Source: Novosphingobium sp. (lineage in GTDB: Bacteria > Pseudomonadota > Alphaproteobacteria > Sphingomonadales > Sphingomonadaceae). From it: DNA of 64,000 nucleotides. The notes under the pieces are model-generated. The model saw nothing but the letters and a program-made list of their open reading frames with translations, had not been told where the DNA came from and did no database searches. Shown here in pieces: positions 42,995-51,784 of the stretch. Each line of letters starts with the position of its first letter. Position 1 is the first letter of the stretch. Both the position numbers and the translations under genes were made by a program. The stretch is taken from contig JAGHZR010000016.1 in the NCBI GenBank assembly GCA_017745295.1, positions 32,708 through 96,707 on the forward strand. Direction: 5' to 3'.

Positions 42995-43722
42995 GCAAAA
43001 CGCCTCCCGACATTTACGACCCCGGCTTCGTGAAGGGCGTGTTTGACCGCTGTTCAGACAAGTACATCAGCTTCAGCTACGTGTGCTCCATGGGCTTCAC
43101 CGAACGCTGGCGGCGGCAATGCGTCGCCGAGCTGAAGTTAGGGGAAGAAGCTCGTCACGGTTATGACCTGATGGCCGGTACAGGCGAGGTCTGGCCGCAT
43201 TTGCTGGCGGCCCATCCGCATATCGAAAGAATCACGGCCATCGATATATCGAGCGGCATGCACAAGCGAGCCATGGGTCGTCTTCACACGATGCGCGCTC
43301 ATCGCATCGCCTTCATTGAAGATGACGTTCTGGCAAGCGACCTGCCCGATGCCAGCGCAGACTTCGTGATCTCCACCTTTGGCCTGAAAACGTTCAATCC
43401 TGAACAGCATCGCCGCCTTGCCGCCCTTACCGCGCGGGTCCTCAAACCGGGCGGCCGCTTCGCGTACATCGAGGCATCCGATCCCAAAGGCTGGTTTCTT
43501 CGCCCCCTCTACCTCTTTCATCTCAAGGTTGTGTTGCCTCTCATCGAACGCCTCTTTCTTCGCGGCGCACAGGATTTCGCGATGATCGGCGCTTACAGTA
43601 CACGTTTTGGCGACGCCGCGACTTTGGTTGAGATGCTTCGCGAAGAAGGGCTGGACGCAGAGTTCCGCAAGGCGTTCTTCGGCTGTGCAACTATCGCCTG
43701 CGGCTCTCGCGCCGCTACTTGA
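42991..43722 (+). CDS. class I SAM-dependent methyltransferase (UbiE-like)
   Basis: A 243-residue methyltransferase. SAM motif I DLMAGTGEVWPHL, motif II-like ITAIDISSGMHKRA, and DFVISTFGLKTFNPEQ, with LKPGGRFAYIEASDP. Closest fold is UbiE/MenG-type; substrate unknown. GTG start overlaps smc. Composition is visibly less GC-rich than smc and its third positions are less biased, suggesting transfer. Its end overlaps the convergent soxR by 8 bases. Confidence 0.83.
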   Translation: MSKTPPDIYDPGFVKGVFDRCSDKYISFSYVCSMGFTERWRRQCVAELKLGEEARHGYDLMAGTGEVWPHLLAAHPHIERITAIDISSGMHKRAMGRLHTMRAHRIAFIEDDVLASDLPDASADFVISTFGLKTFNPEQHRRLAALTARVLKPGGRFAYIEASDPKGWFLRPLYLFHLKVVLPLIERLFLRGAQDFAMIGAYSTRFGDAATLVEMLREEGLDAEFRKAFFGCATIACGSRAAT

Positions 43723-44155
43723 GCACGAAGCGCGGCCCCGGTCCCTGCGCTCCGGCCTCGTCGTCCCGGTTATAGAGGCGGCACTTGCCGAGACTCAGGC
43801 AGCCGCAGCCGATGCATTCGTCCAGCTTGCGACGGGTCAGTTCGAGCAGCGCGATCTTCGCGTCGATCGCCTCGCGCATCGACAGGCTGATGTTCTCCCA
43901 GTCCTCCAGCGTCGGCGTGCGCCCTTGCGGCAGGGCGGAAAGCTCGCGCTCGATCTCGGCGAGGCCGAGGCCCAGCTTCTGGGCGATCAGCACGAAGCTG
44001 ACGCGGCGGATGTCGGAGCGCAGGAAGCGACGCTGGTTGCCGCTGGTCCGCAGCGCGGTCAGCAGGCCCTTCTCCTCGTAGAAGCGGATCGCCGAAACCG
44101 CGACGCCGGTGCGCCGCGCCAGATAGCCGATGGAAATGAAACGGTCCTGAATCAT
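43715..44155 (-). CDS. soxR: redox-sensitive transcriptional activator SoxR
   Basis: A 146-residue MerR-family regulator sensing redox-active compounds through a [2Fe-2S] cluster. HTH in residues ~8-50 (SIGYLARRTGVAVSAIRFYEEKGLL), dimerisation helix, and the cluster motif C114-x2-C117-x-C119-x5-C125. Start ATG at 44153-44155; an upstream in-frame ATG at 44210-44212 lies beyond the operator. Divergent from a VOC gene across a SoxR box. Confidence 0.96.
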   Translation of the reverse strand: MIQDRFISIGYLARRTGVAVSAIRFYEEKGLLTALRTSGNQRRFLRSDIRRVSFVLIAQKLGLGLAEIERELSALPQGRTPTLEDWENISLSMREAIDAKIALLELTRRKLDECIGCGCLSLGKCRLYNRDDEAGAQGPGPRFVLK

Positions 44156-44174
44156 GAATCTCTCGCATTTGGCG

Positions 44175-44207
44175 CTTGATCTCAAGTTAACTTGAGGTTG
44201 CATCAAG
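44175..44207. promoter_or_regulatory. SoxR operator between soxR and the VOC gene
   Basis: Perfect palindrome CTCAAGTTAACTTGAG (44181-44196) framed by CTTGAT and ATCAAG. It matches the classic E. coli SoxR box CCTCAAGTTAACTTGAGG at 17 of 18 positions (known from soxS; matched by recollection). Expected to control soxR and/or 44251-44622. Confidence 0.85.
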
Positions 44208-44250
44208 GCCAAGCCGGTGATTCGTCCGGTGACGCACAGGAGATGCGAAA

Positions 44251-44622
44251 ATGGCCCAGGGCCGCCTCGAACATGCCAATATCACGGTCAGCGACATCGA
44301 CCGGAGTTCAGCCCTTTTGCAGGACCTGCTCGGCTGGCACGAACGCTGGCGCGGCCCCGCCCTGAATGGCGGCGAGACGATCCATGTCGGCGGGGATTTC
44401 AGCTATATCGCCGTCTACACCGACCGGAAGCCGCGCGAGCGCTTCGGCAAGGGCACGCCGCTCAATCACGTCGGACTAGTGGTCAGCGACCTCGACGCCG
44501 CCGAGCAAGTGGTGATCGCCGCCGGACTCGAACCGTTCAACCACGCCGACTACGATCCGGGGCGGCGGTTCTATTTCTTCGACTGGGACGGGATCGAATT
44601 CGAGATGGTCAGCTACGATTGA
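44251..44622 (+). CDS. VOC (glyoxalase/bleomycin-resistance-like) protein
   Basis: A 123-residue vicinal-oxygen-chelate fold protein. HANITVSDIDRSSALLQDLLGW and LNHVGLVVSDLDAAEQ are the two beta-alpha-beta modules; FYFFDWDGIEFEMVSYD ends with the typical metal-binding Glu. Divergent from soxR through a SoxR box, so probably a SoxR target that deals with a redox-cycling compound or its product (inference). Confidence 0.88.
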   Translation: MAQGRLEHANITVSDIDRSSALLQDLLGWHERWRGPALNGGETIHVGGDFSYIAVYTDRKPRERFGKGTPLNHVGLVVSDLDAAEQVVIAAGLEPFNHADYDPGRRFYFFDWDGIEFEMVSYD

Positions 44623-44633
44623 GTGGCTGAAAG

Positions 44634-44657
44634 CGCCGGAATCACAGGATTCCGGCG
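44634..44657. terminator. bidirectional terminator at the VOC/ubiA junction
   Basis: 10-bp stem CGCCGGAATC / GATTCCGGCG with ACAG loop; includes the last codons and stop of ubiA. Confidence 0.7.
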
Positions 44658-45592
44658 TTGCCTACCACCCAGCAGGCCAGCGCCATGACCAGCCCAAGGT
44701 CGCGGTTCGAACGGAACCGCGCAAGGGCGTTGTCGCCATCCTCGGTATTCAGCGTGACGATCTGGAAACCGAGATGCAGCGCAACCGGCACGAGCGCCAC
44801 CAGCGCCACCCAATCCTGCCGCAAAGTCCAGAAAGCCAGCGCCCAGAACGCCAGCGCCAGCGCGTAGAACCCCGCCACGCCGCCCCGTACATGGCTGCCG
44901 AGGCGCAGCGCCGAAGAGCGGATGCCGACGACGGCGTCATCCTCGCGGTCCTGAAGCGCGTAGATCGTGTCGTAGCCGATGCACCAGAAGATCGAACCGG
45001 CATAGAGCGCGGCAATCACCGCCAGCTGGTCTCCGCGAATCTCGATCCAGCCGACCAGCGCCCCCCAGGTAAAGACCATGCCCAGCCAGGCCTGCGGCCA
45101 CCAGGTGATCCGCTTCATGAACGGATAGGCGGCGACCAGCGCCACGCTGCCGAGCGCCACGAGCTGCGCCTGCCAGCGGAGCTGAAACAGCACCACCAGG
45201 CCCACCGCGCAGAGCGACAGCAGCCAGACCCATGCCGCCTTCACGCTGACCTGCCCGCTCGCCACCGGACGCGAGGCCGTGCGCGCCACCTTGCGGTCGA
45301 GATCGGCATCGACGATGTCGTTGAGCACGCAGCCCGCGCCGCGCATCGCGATCGAGCCGACCAGCAGCCAGAGGATCAGCCCCCAGCGCGCCTCGCCGCC
45401 CGCCAGCAGCACGCCCCAGGCGCAGGGCCAGAACAGCAGCCACCAACCGATCGGGCGGTCGAACCGGGCCAGCATGGCATAAGCGCGCGGCGTCTTCGGC
45501 AGGGCCGCAACTATTCCGCGATGCTGCGTATCGGGGACGAGAAGAGAGTCGTTCACGCCCGAACGAGTAGCCCATTGGACGCCTGATGTCAT
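44642..45592 (-). CDS. ubiA: 4-hydroxybenzoate octaprenyltransferase UbiA
   Basis: A 316-residue integral membrane prenyltransferase of ubiquinone synthesis. Two Asp-rich Mg-PPi motifs: NDIVDADLDRKVARTASRP and YALQDREDDAVVG. Seven to nine membrane helices. Start set at the ATG at 45590-45592; an in-frame ATG at 45626-45628 has a better Shine-Dalgarno (AGGTGAT) but sits inside a 15-bp hairpin. Confidence 0.93.
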   Translation of the reverse strand: MTSGVQWATRSGVNDSLLVPDTQHRGIVAALPKTPRAYAMLARFDRPIGWWLLFWPCAWGVLLAGGEARWGLILWLLVGSIAMRGAGCVLNDIVDADLDRKVARTASRPVASGQVSVKAAWVWLLSLCAVGLVVLFQLRWQAQLVALGSVALVAAYPFMKRITWWPQAWLGMVFTWGALVGWIEIRGDQLAVIAALYAGSIFWCIGYDTIYALQDREDDAVVGIRSSALRLGSHVRGGVAGFYALALAFWALAFWTLRQDWVALVALVPVALHLGFQIVTLNTEDGDNALARFRSNRDLGLVMALACWVVGNAGIL

Positions 45593-45605
45593 GAACGAAC
45601 GTGAT

Positions 45606-45644
45606 GAGAGCAGGTGATCCGGCTTCATCGGATCACCTGCTCTC
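45606..45644. promoter_or_regulatory. 15-bp hairpin upstream of ubiA
   Basis: Perfect stem GAGAGCAGGTGATCC / GGATCACCTGCTCTC with a 9-nt loop. On the minus strand it places AGGTGAT in the stem and an ATG in the loop, so it could mask an alternative ubiA start or be a protein-binding site. Confidence 0.55.
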
Positions 45645-45793
45645 CGTTTCTGGTTTGCCGCATTTTCCGAGTCATCAGGCGATTCCACCTGATTAGAAAA
45701 TGCTCTAGCACATGTGCTCTCTGCGTCCGGTTGCGCACCAAACCGCTTCGGGCGAAAAGGGCAGCGTCAATTTTCCGGAGCATCGACAAGATC

Positions 45794-46552
45794 ATGGCCG
45801 CCACCCCCGCCTGGCCCCCGCGCAGCGCGCCGCGCCTTTTCGTCACCGGCCCCCTGGCCGAAGGCGGCAGCGTAGCGATCGACGGCGGGCAGGCGCACTA
45901 CCTCTCCAAGGTCATGCGAGTCGCGCCGGGCGACGCGGTGATCCTCTGCGACGACCAGACCGGCGAATGGGCCTGCGCCGTCACCGCCGCCGGCAAGCGC
46001 AACGTCACGCTGGAAGTGCGCGATCGCCTCCGCGAACGCGAGGCCGTGCCAGACTTCTGGCTCTGCGCCGCGCTGCTCAAGAAGCCGAACTTCGATCTCG
46101 TGCTGGAAAAGGCCACCGAACTCGGCGTGGCCCGGATCCAGCCGCTCGTCACCCGCCGCTGCGTGGCCGACAAGCTCAACGTCGAACGCGCGGCCACGAT
46201 CGTCACCGAGGCCGCCGAACAATGCGCCCGCACCGCCCTGCCCGAAGTAACCGAGCCGGTGAAACTGGAAGCGCTCCTGCGCGACTGGCCCGAAGACCGC
46301 GCCCTGTTCTTCGCCGACGAAACCGGCGGAGCGCCCGCCGCCGCCCGCTTCGCCGCGCATTCCGGCCCGGCGGCGCTGCTGGTCGGCCCGGAAGGCGGCT
46401 TCGACGATGAGGAACGGGCGCTCGTCCGCGCGCATCCGATGGCGCAAGCGATTACGCTCGGGCCACGGATTCTGCGCGGGGAGACGGCGAGTATCGGGGC
46501 TACCGCTTTGTGGATGGCGGTTGCCGGGGATTGGTCGGAAGAAAAGGAATAA
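45794..46552 (+). CDS. rsmE: 16S rRNA (uracil1498-N3)-methyltransferase RsmE
   Basis: A 252-residue SPOUT-fold methyltransferase. N-terminal PUA-like region (HYLSKVMRVAPGD), then LLKKPNFDLVLEKATELGV, and C-terminal knot motifs LLVGPEGGFDDEE and LGPRILRGETA. Start at the ATG at 45794. Divergent from ubiA. Confidence 0.95.
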   Translation: MAATPAWPPRSAPRLFVTGPLAEGGSVAIDGGQAHYLSKVMRVAPGDAVILCDDQTGEWACAVTAAGKRNVTLEVRDRLREREAVPDFWLCAALLKKPNFDLVLEKATELGVARIQPLVTRRCVADKLNVERAATIVTEAAEQCARTALPEVTEPVKLEALLRDWPEDRALFFADETGGAPAAARFAAHSGPAALLVGPEGGFDDEERALVRAHPMAQAITLGPRILRGETASIGATALWMAVAGDWSEEKE

Positions 46553-46730
46553 GCAGGGGCCATCGCCCCTGCCCCCCGGAACTGTCGAGGTCACCCGCCA
46601 CCTAATCCGTTGCGCGCGCGTGGTTGCGTCGGGAGACTTATTGGCTGCGCCGCAGGGCGCGCGCGACGGCTAGGTGGCGCGGGACGTCGACATTCCGAGG
46701 GTCCGGGGGATCATCCCCCGGAATCTTCCC
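46553..46730 (-). repeat. dispersed repeat family A, copy 4 (long form, reversed)
   Basis: In reverse complement reads CGGGGGATGATCCCCCGG, CCCTCGGAATGTCGACGTC, CGCCACCTAGCCG, AATAAGTCTCCCGACGC and GACCTCGACAGTT, ending in the GCAGGGGC / GCCCCTGC hairpin just after rsmE, which may serve as its terminator. Confidence 0.87.
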
Positions 46731-46815
46731 TTTCTGACTGAGTCCCACAACAAAACAAACCGCTCGGTACAAAAAGTTGTAGCGTCCGAACGCGGCCCGC
46801 ACTAACTCCGCCGCC

Positions 46816-48189
46816 ATGAGCACCCGTGAGGTTTCGGATCGCGAAGATCCGGTGATCGAAAGCCTGGACCAACTCGCCGCGCCGATGGCTGCGGGCGAAA
46901 AGCCGCGCGAGGCGTGGCGGATCGGTACAGAGCACGAAAAGTTCGTCTATGACACGGCCGATCACCACGCGCCGCCCTATGCCGAGGAAGGGGGCATCCG
47001 CGATCTGCTGATGGCCCTGACCGAGTTCGGCTGGGAGCCGATCATCGAGGGCGGCAACGTCATCGCCATGAAGGGCAGCGACGGCACCGTCAGCCTGGAA
47101 CCGGCGGGCCAGCTCGAGCTTTCCGGCGCGCCGCTGGAGAACCTGCACCAGACCTGCGCCGAGACCGGGCGCCACCTCGCCCAGGTGAAGACCATCGGCG
47201 ACCGCATCGGCAAGGCCTTCCTCGGCCTTGGCATGTGGCCGGACAAGACCCGCGCCGAACTGCCGATCATGCCCAAGGGCCGCTACGACATCATGCTGCG
47301 GCACATGCCGCGCGTGGGCTCCATGGGCCTCGACATGATGCTGCGGACCTGCACCATCCAGGTCAACCTCGACTATTCGAGCGAGGCGGACATGGTGAAG
47401 AAGTTCCGCACCTCGCTGGCGCTGCAGCCGTTGGCGACCGCGCTCTTCGCCAATTCGCCCTTCACCGAGGGCAAGCCCAACGGCTACCTTTCCTATCGCA
47501 GCCACATCTGGTCGGACACCGATCCCGCGCGCACCGGCATGCTGCCGTTCGTGTTCGAGGACGGCTTCGGCTACGAGCGCTATGTCGACTACATGCTCGA
47601 CGTGCCGATGTATTTCGTGTTCCGCGACGGCAAGTATATCGACGCCGCCGGGCACTCCTTCCGCGACTTCCTGAAGGGCGAGCTTGCGGTGCTCCCCGGT
47701 GAGCTTCCGCGCCTGTCGGACTGGACCGATCACTTGTCCACCGCCTTCCCCGAAGTGCGGCTGAAGTCCTTCCTTGAGATGCGCGGCGCCGACGGCGGAC
47801 CGTGGGGCCGGATCTGCGCCCTGCCCGCGCTGTGGGTCGGCCTGCTCTACGACCAGGGCGCGCTCGATGCGGCGTGGGATCTGGTCAAGGACTGGGACAT
47901 GGAAGGGCGCGAACTACTGCGCAATTCCGTGCCGAAGCTCGGCCTCGACGCACCGCTTCCCGGCGGCGGCACGCTGCGCAAGATCGCTGCGGAAGTGATC
48001 GACATCTCGCGTTCCGGCCTTGCCACGCGCAATTTCCTCAATGCGGGCGGAGACAACGAGACCGGCTACCTCGAACCGCTCGCGCAGATCGTCGCCAGCG
48101 GCAAGGTTCCTGCCGAGCGCCTGCTCGACCTCTACAACGGCGAATGGGGCGGCGATCTTTCGAAGATCTACGCGGTGAAGAGCTTCTGA
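46816..48189 (+). CDS. gshA: glutamate-cysteine ligase (plant/alphaproteobacterial type)
   Basis: A 457-residue first enzyme of glutathione synthesis, GCS2-type. RIGTEHEKFVY carries the Glu binding motif, with MLRTCTIQVNLDYSSEADM and FANSPFTEGKPNGYLSYRSHIW in the active site. Length and motifs match the proteobacterial/plant GCL class. ATG at 46816. Confidence 0.95.
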   Translation: MSTREVSDREDPVIESLDQLAAPMAAGEKPREAWRIGTEHEKFVYDTADHHAPPYAEEGGIRDLLMALTEFGWEPIIEGGNVIAMKGSDGTVSLEPAGQLELSGAPLENLHQTCAETGRHLAQVKTIGDRIGKAFLGLGMWPDKTRAELPIMPKGRYDIMLRHMPRVGSMGLDMMLRTCTIQVNLDYSSEADMVKKFRTSLALQPLATALFANSPFTEGKPNGYLSYRSHIWSDTDPARTGMLPFVFEDGFGYERYVDYMLDVPMYFVFRDGKYIDAAGHSFRDFLKGELAVLPGELPRLSDWTDHLSTAFPEVRLKSFLEMRGADGGPWGRICALPALWVGLLYDQGALDAAWDLVKDWDMEGRELLRNSVPKLGLDAPLPGGGTLRKIAAEVIDISRSGLATRNFLNAGGDNETGYLEPLAQIVASGKVPAERLLDLYNGEWGGDLSKIYAVKSF

Positions 48190-48195
48190 GTTAAG

Positions 48196-48225
48196 GAAAG
48201 GGGCGGTCGCAGGACCGCCCCTTTC
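48196..48225. terminator. bidirectional terminator
   Basis: 13-bp stem GAAAGGGGCGGTC / GACCGCCCCTTTC with GCAG-type loop between the convergent gshA and HerA-like genes. Confidence 0.88.
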
Positions 48226-48229
48226 TCGT

Positions 48230-49828
48230 TCAGCGCATCAGCCCGCCGATCAGGTTGCGGGCGAACCGGCCGAGGCCCGGAAAACCGATGGCCTTGCCGA
48301 AAGCATCGCCCACCGTGCCCGCCGCCGCACTGGCTGCCGAAGCCTTGGGATTGGCGCGGCTCTTCTTGCCCTGCACCGACTGCGCGAGGATCGACCCGGC
48401 GCTCGCCGCCGCCGCGCCTGCCGCCGCCTTGGCGACCTTGCCGCCGAGACCGTCCCACAGACTGGGGCTCCGGCGTTCCTGCCTGCCGACTTCCTCGGCG
48501 CCCTTTTCCGCCACTTCCTGCGCGGTCGCGGCGGCATCGGCGGCCTTGGCGGCGAGAATTTCCTCGGCGCTCTCACGGTTCACCGGGGTGTCGTACTTGC
48601 CTTCGTAAGGGCTGATCGACTGGATGATCGCCCGCTCCTTCGGCTCCACCGGCCCCAGCCGTGAGCGCGGCGGCGCGATCAGGGTCCGCTGGACCACCGT
48701 GGGCGCGCCCTGATCGTCGAGCGTGGAAACCAGCGCTTCGCCGACCTTCAACTCGGTGATCGCCGCTGCAACGTTGAGTTCGGGATTGATGCGGAACGTG
48801 TCCGCTGCCGCCTTGATCGCCTTCTGATCGCGCGGGGTGAAAGCGCGCAAGGCATGCTGCACGCGGTTGCCGAGCTGGCCCGCGATCTCCTCGGGGATAT
48901 CGATGGGGTTCTGCGAGATGAAGTAGACGCCCACCCCCTTCGAGCGGACGAGGCGGACGACCTGCTCGACCTTGTCCTGCAAGGCCTTGGGGGCATCGTC
49001 GAACAGCAGGTGTGCCTCGTCGAAGAAGAACACCAGCTTGGGCTTGTCGGGATCGCCCACTTCGGGCAGCACCTCGAACAGTTCGGACAGCAGCCAGAGC
49101 AGGAACGTGGCATAGAGCTTGGGGCTGCGCATCAGCTTGTCGGCGGCAAGCACGTTGATGTAGCCGCGCCCCTTGTCGTCGCAGCGGATGAAATCGGCGA
49201 TTTCCAGCGCCGGTTCGCCGAAGAACTGTGCGGCGCCCTGACTGTCGAGCGCCAGAAGCTGCCGCTGGATCGTGCCGACGCTGGCCTTGGAGATGTTGCC
49301 GTACTTCGTCGAAAGCTCCGAGGCGTTCTCGGCGGCATGGGCGAGCATCGCCTGCAAGTCGGGCAGGTCGAGCAGCAGCAGGCCCTGCTCGTCGGCATAG
49401 CGGAAGACGACGTTGAGCACGCCTTCCTGCGTATCGTTGAGGTCCATCAGCCGCGACAGCAGCAGCGGTCCCATTTCGGAGATCGTGGTGCGGACGGGAT
49501 GGCCCTGCTCGCCGTAAATGTCCCAGAAGATCGCCGGATTGTCGGAATAGCCGTAGTCGGTCAGGCCGATTTCCTTGGCCCGCGATTCGAGAATGGCGGC
49601 GTTCTTGAACTGCGGGCTGCCGGACATCGAGATGCCGGAAAGATCGCCCTTCACGTCGGCGAGGAACACCGGCACCCCGGCGGCGGAAAACTGTTCGGCG
49701 ATCGTCTGGAGCGTCACCGTCTTGCCGGTGCCCGTCGCCCCCGCGATCAGGCCGTGGCGATTGGCGCGCCCCAGGCGCAGGACCTGCCGTTCACCGTTGG
49801 CACCGAGTCCCAGGAAAATCTCTTCCAT
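48230..49828 (-). CDS. HerA-like ATPase of the DUF853/YjgR family
   Basis: A 532-residue P-loop ATPase: Walker [12 protein letters not shown] (~residue 30) and Walker [20 protein letters not shown] (~265), with [14 protein letters not shown] and [22 protein letters not shown] typical of YjgR. The C-terminal ~110 residues are Ala-rich. Possible role in DNA or RNA remodelling; function unproven. Confidence 0.88.
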   Translation of the reverse strand: MEEIFLGLGANGERQVLRLGRANRHGLIAGATGTGKTVTLQTIAEQFSAAGVPVFLADVKGDLSGISMSGSPQFKNAAILESRAKEIGLTDYGYSDNPAIFWDIYGEQGHPVRTTISEMGPLLLSRLMDLNDTQEGVLNVVFRYADEQGLLLLDLPDLQAMLAHAAENASELSTKYGNISKASVGTIQRQLLALDSQGAAQFFGEPALEIADFIRCDDKGRGYINVLAADKLMRSPKLYATFLLWLLSELFEVLPEVGDPDKPKLVFFFDEAHLLFDDAPKALQDKVEQVVRLVRSKGVGVYFISQNPIDIPEEIAGQLGNRVQHALRAFTPRDQKAIKAAADTFRINPELNVAAAITELKVGEALVSTLDDQGAPTVVQRTLIAPPRSRLGPVEPKERAIIQSISPYEGKYDTPVNRESAEEILAAKAADAAATAQEVAEKGAEEVGRQERRSPSLWDGLGGKVAKAAAGAAAASAGSILAQSVQGKKSRANPKASAASAAAGTVGDAFGKAIGFPGLGRFARNLIGGLMR

Positions 49829-49972
49829 TCATGCCTCCTTGCACCGTGCGGAAGTGATAGAACGCGCCTTCGGCAAGGGCGAGAGGGATTTTGCCGAAAC
49901 CTTCGGTCCATACCTTGCGACGAAGCGCACTGGTGCCGCCGGGGATCGGGCGCTAAAGGCGCTGTCCAAGCC

Positions 49973-51784
49973 ATGCCCCAGCCCTTCATCCTTTTCGACG
50001 ACGCCCGCCCCGAGGGCGCAGCCGACGCGCGCATCTACCGCGATCCGGTGGAAATCGTCGTCGCGCAGACCGAAGAGGAGGTGCGACCCGCCCTCGCCCG
50101 GATCGAGGCGCTCTCGGCGAAAGGCCTGCATCTGGCGGGCTACCTCGCCTACGAAGCGGGGCAGGCGCTGGAGCCGCGCCTTGCCGGGCTGCGCAAGACC
50201 GCAGGCCCGCTGGTCTGGTTCGGCGCGTTCGAGGGCTTTGAAACCGTCCCCGCTGCCGACATTCCTCACTGGCTGACCGAAAACGCCACCCCCGGCCCAC
50301 TCGGCATCGGCCCGCTCGAACCGCTGGTCTCCACCGGCGACTATACCCGTGCCTTCGAGGCTATCCACGGCGCCATCGAGGCGGGCGACATCTATCAGGC
50401 CAACCTGACCCTGCCGCTGGAAGGCCCGTGGCACGGCGATCCGCTGGCGCTCTACGCCGCGATCCGCCCCGCCGCCGCCGCTGGATATGGCGCGGCGATC
50501 TGCACCGGCGCCGAGTGGCTGCTCAGCTTCTCGCCCGAGCTGTTCTTCGCGCTGGACGGGCGCACCGTCACCGTCCGGCCGATGAAGGGCACCCGTCCGC
50601 GCGGGCAGGACGCCGCCGAGGACGCGCTGCTGCGCGAGGAACTGGCCTCCAGCGCCAAGGATCGCGCGGAAAACCTGATGATCCTCGACCTCATGCGCAA
50701 CGACCTGTCGCGCGTGGCCGAGGCGGGCAGCGTCCGCGTGGAGCAGCCTTTCGCGATCGAGAGCTATCCGACCGTCCACCAGATGGTCTCCACCGTCCAC
50801 GCCCGCCTCTCGCCGGACAAGGGCGCGGCCGATCTGCTGCGGGCACTGTTCCCCTGTGGATCGATCACCGGCGCGCCGAAGATCCGGGCGATGGAGCTGA
50901 TCGCCGAAGTCGAGCGCCACGCGCGCGGGCCTTACTGCGGCTCGATCGGTTTCATCGAACCTACTGGCGATGCCGCGTTCAATGTGGCAATCCGCACCTT
51001 GCGTCTGTCGCCGGACGGCAAGGGAACTGCTGGTAAAAGTTTAAGGGGTCGGGCCACGCTCGGCGTCGGTTCGGCGGTGGTCGCCGATTCACAAGCGCTT
51101 CCCGAATGGCGGGAATGCCTGGTCAAAGGGGGTTTCGTGCGAGATTCGGCAGGGGCAACTTCACCCGCCAGTTTCGATCTTGTCGAGACGATGCGTTTCA
51201 CGCCCGAAGAGGGCATCCCGCTGCTGGAACTCCATCTGGAGCGGGTCCGCGCCAGTGCAGAGGCGCTGGGTTTCAGTTTCGACCGCCATGCCGTGCGCAA
51301 TGCGATCCAGGCGCTCTGCTTCGATGCCGATGCGCCTGCCAAGCTGCGTCTCGTCACCGCGCGCAGCGGCGCCTATGCCCTGGAACTGGCGGAGTTACCC
51401 GCAGAGTTCGACGGTCCGGTAACGGTCGGCGTGCTGCCGCTTCCGGTCGACAGCGGCGACTGGCGCCTGCGCCACAAGACCAGCGATCGCGGTTTCTACA
51501 ATGCCGGTCTGGCCGTGGGTAAAAACGCCGGAGCACAGGAAGTGCTGTTCCTGCGCGATGACGGACTGCTGACCGAAGGCTGCTTCACCAGTCTCTTCGT
51601 CGAGCGTGACGGCGTGCTGCTGACCCCGCCCGCCGCGCTGGGCCTGCTGCCCGGCGTGCTGCGCCGCTCGCTGATCGAGCAGGGTCGCGCGGTCGAGGCG
51701 GACCTGACGCTGGACGACCTCTCGGACGGTTTCCTGATCGGCAATGCCCTGCGCGGCCTGATGCCCGCCCAGCTTCTCAAGTGA
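49973..51784 (+). CDS. pabB: fused aminodeoxychorismate synthase I / aminodeoxychorismate lyase (PabB-PabC)
   Basis: A 603-residue two-domain folate enzyme. Residues 1-~390 form the chorismate-binding PabB domain with PMKGTRPRGQ, RAENLMILDLMRNDLSR and GSITGAPKIRAMELI; residues ~400-603 are a PLP-dependent fold IV PabC domain with a lysine in RHKTSDRGFYN (~residue 502) and LLTEGCFTSLFVE. It makes aminodeoxychorismate, then PABA. A PabA glutamine amidotransferase is not in the window. Start at the ATG at 49973. Confidence 0.93.
   Translation: MPQPFILFDDARPEGAADARIYRDPVEIVVAQTEEEVRPALARIEALSAKGLHLAGYLAYEAGQALEPRLAGLRKTAGPLVWFGAFEGFETVPAADIPHWLTENATPGPLGIGPLEPLVSTGDYTRAFEAIHGAIEAGDIYQANLTLPLEGPWHGDPLALYAAIRPAAAAGYGAAICTGAEWLLSFSPELFFALDGRTVTVRPMKGTRPRGQDAAEDALLREELASSAKDRAENLMILDLMRNDLSRVAEAGSVRVEQPFAIESYPTVHQMVSTVHARLSPDKGAADLLRALFPCGSITGAPKIRAMELIAEVERHARGPYCGSIGFIEPTGDAAFNVAIRTLRLSPDGKGTAGKSLRGRATLGVGSAVVADSQALPEWRECLVKGGFVRDSAGATSPASFDLVETMRFTPEEGIPLLELHLERVRASAEALGFSFDRHAVRNAIQALCFDADAPAKLRLVTARSGAYALELAELPAEFDGPVTVGVLPLPVDSGDWRLRHKTSDRGFYNAGLAVGKNAGAQEVLFLRDDGLLTEGCFTSLFVERDGVLLTPPAALGLLPGVLRRSLIEQGRAVEADLTLDDLSDGFLIGNALRGLMPAQLLK

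Noticed and set aside
48854..49972. Upstream extension of the pabB-pabC frame
   Set aside because: Antisense to the HerA-like ATPase gene; the PabB domain begins at the ATG at 49973.
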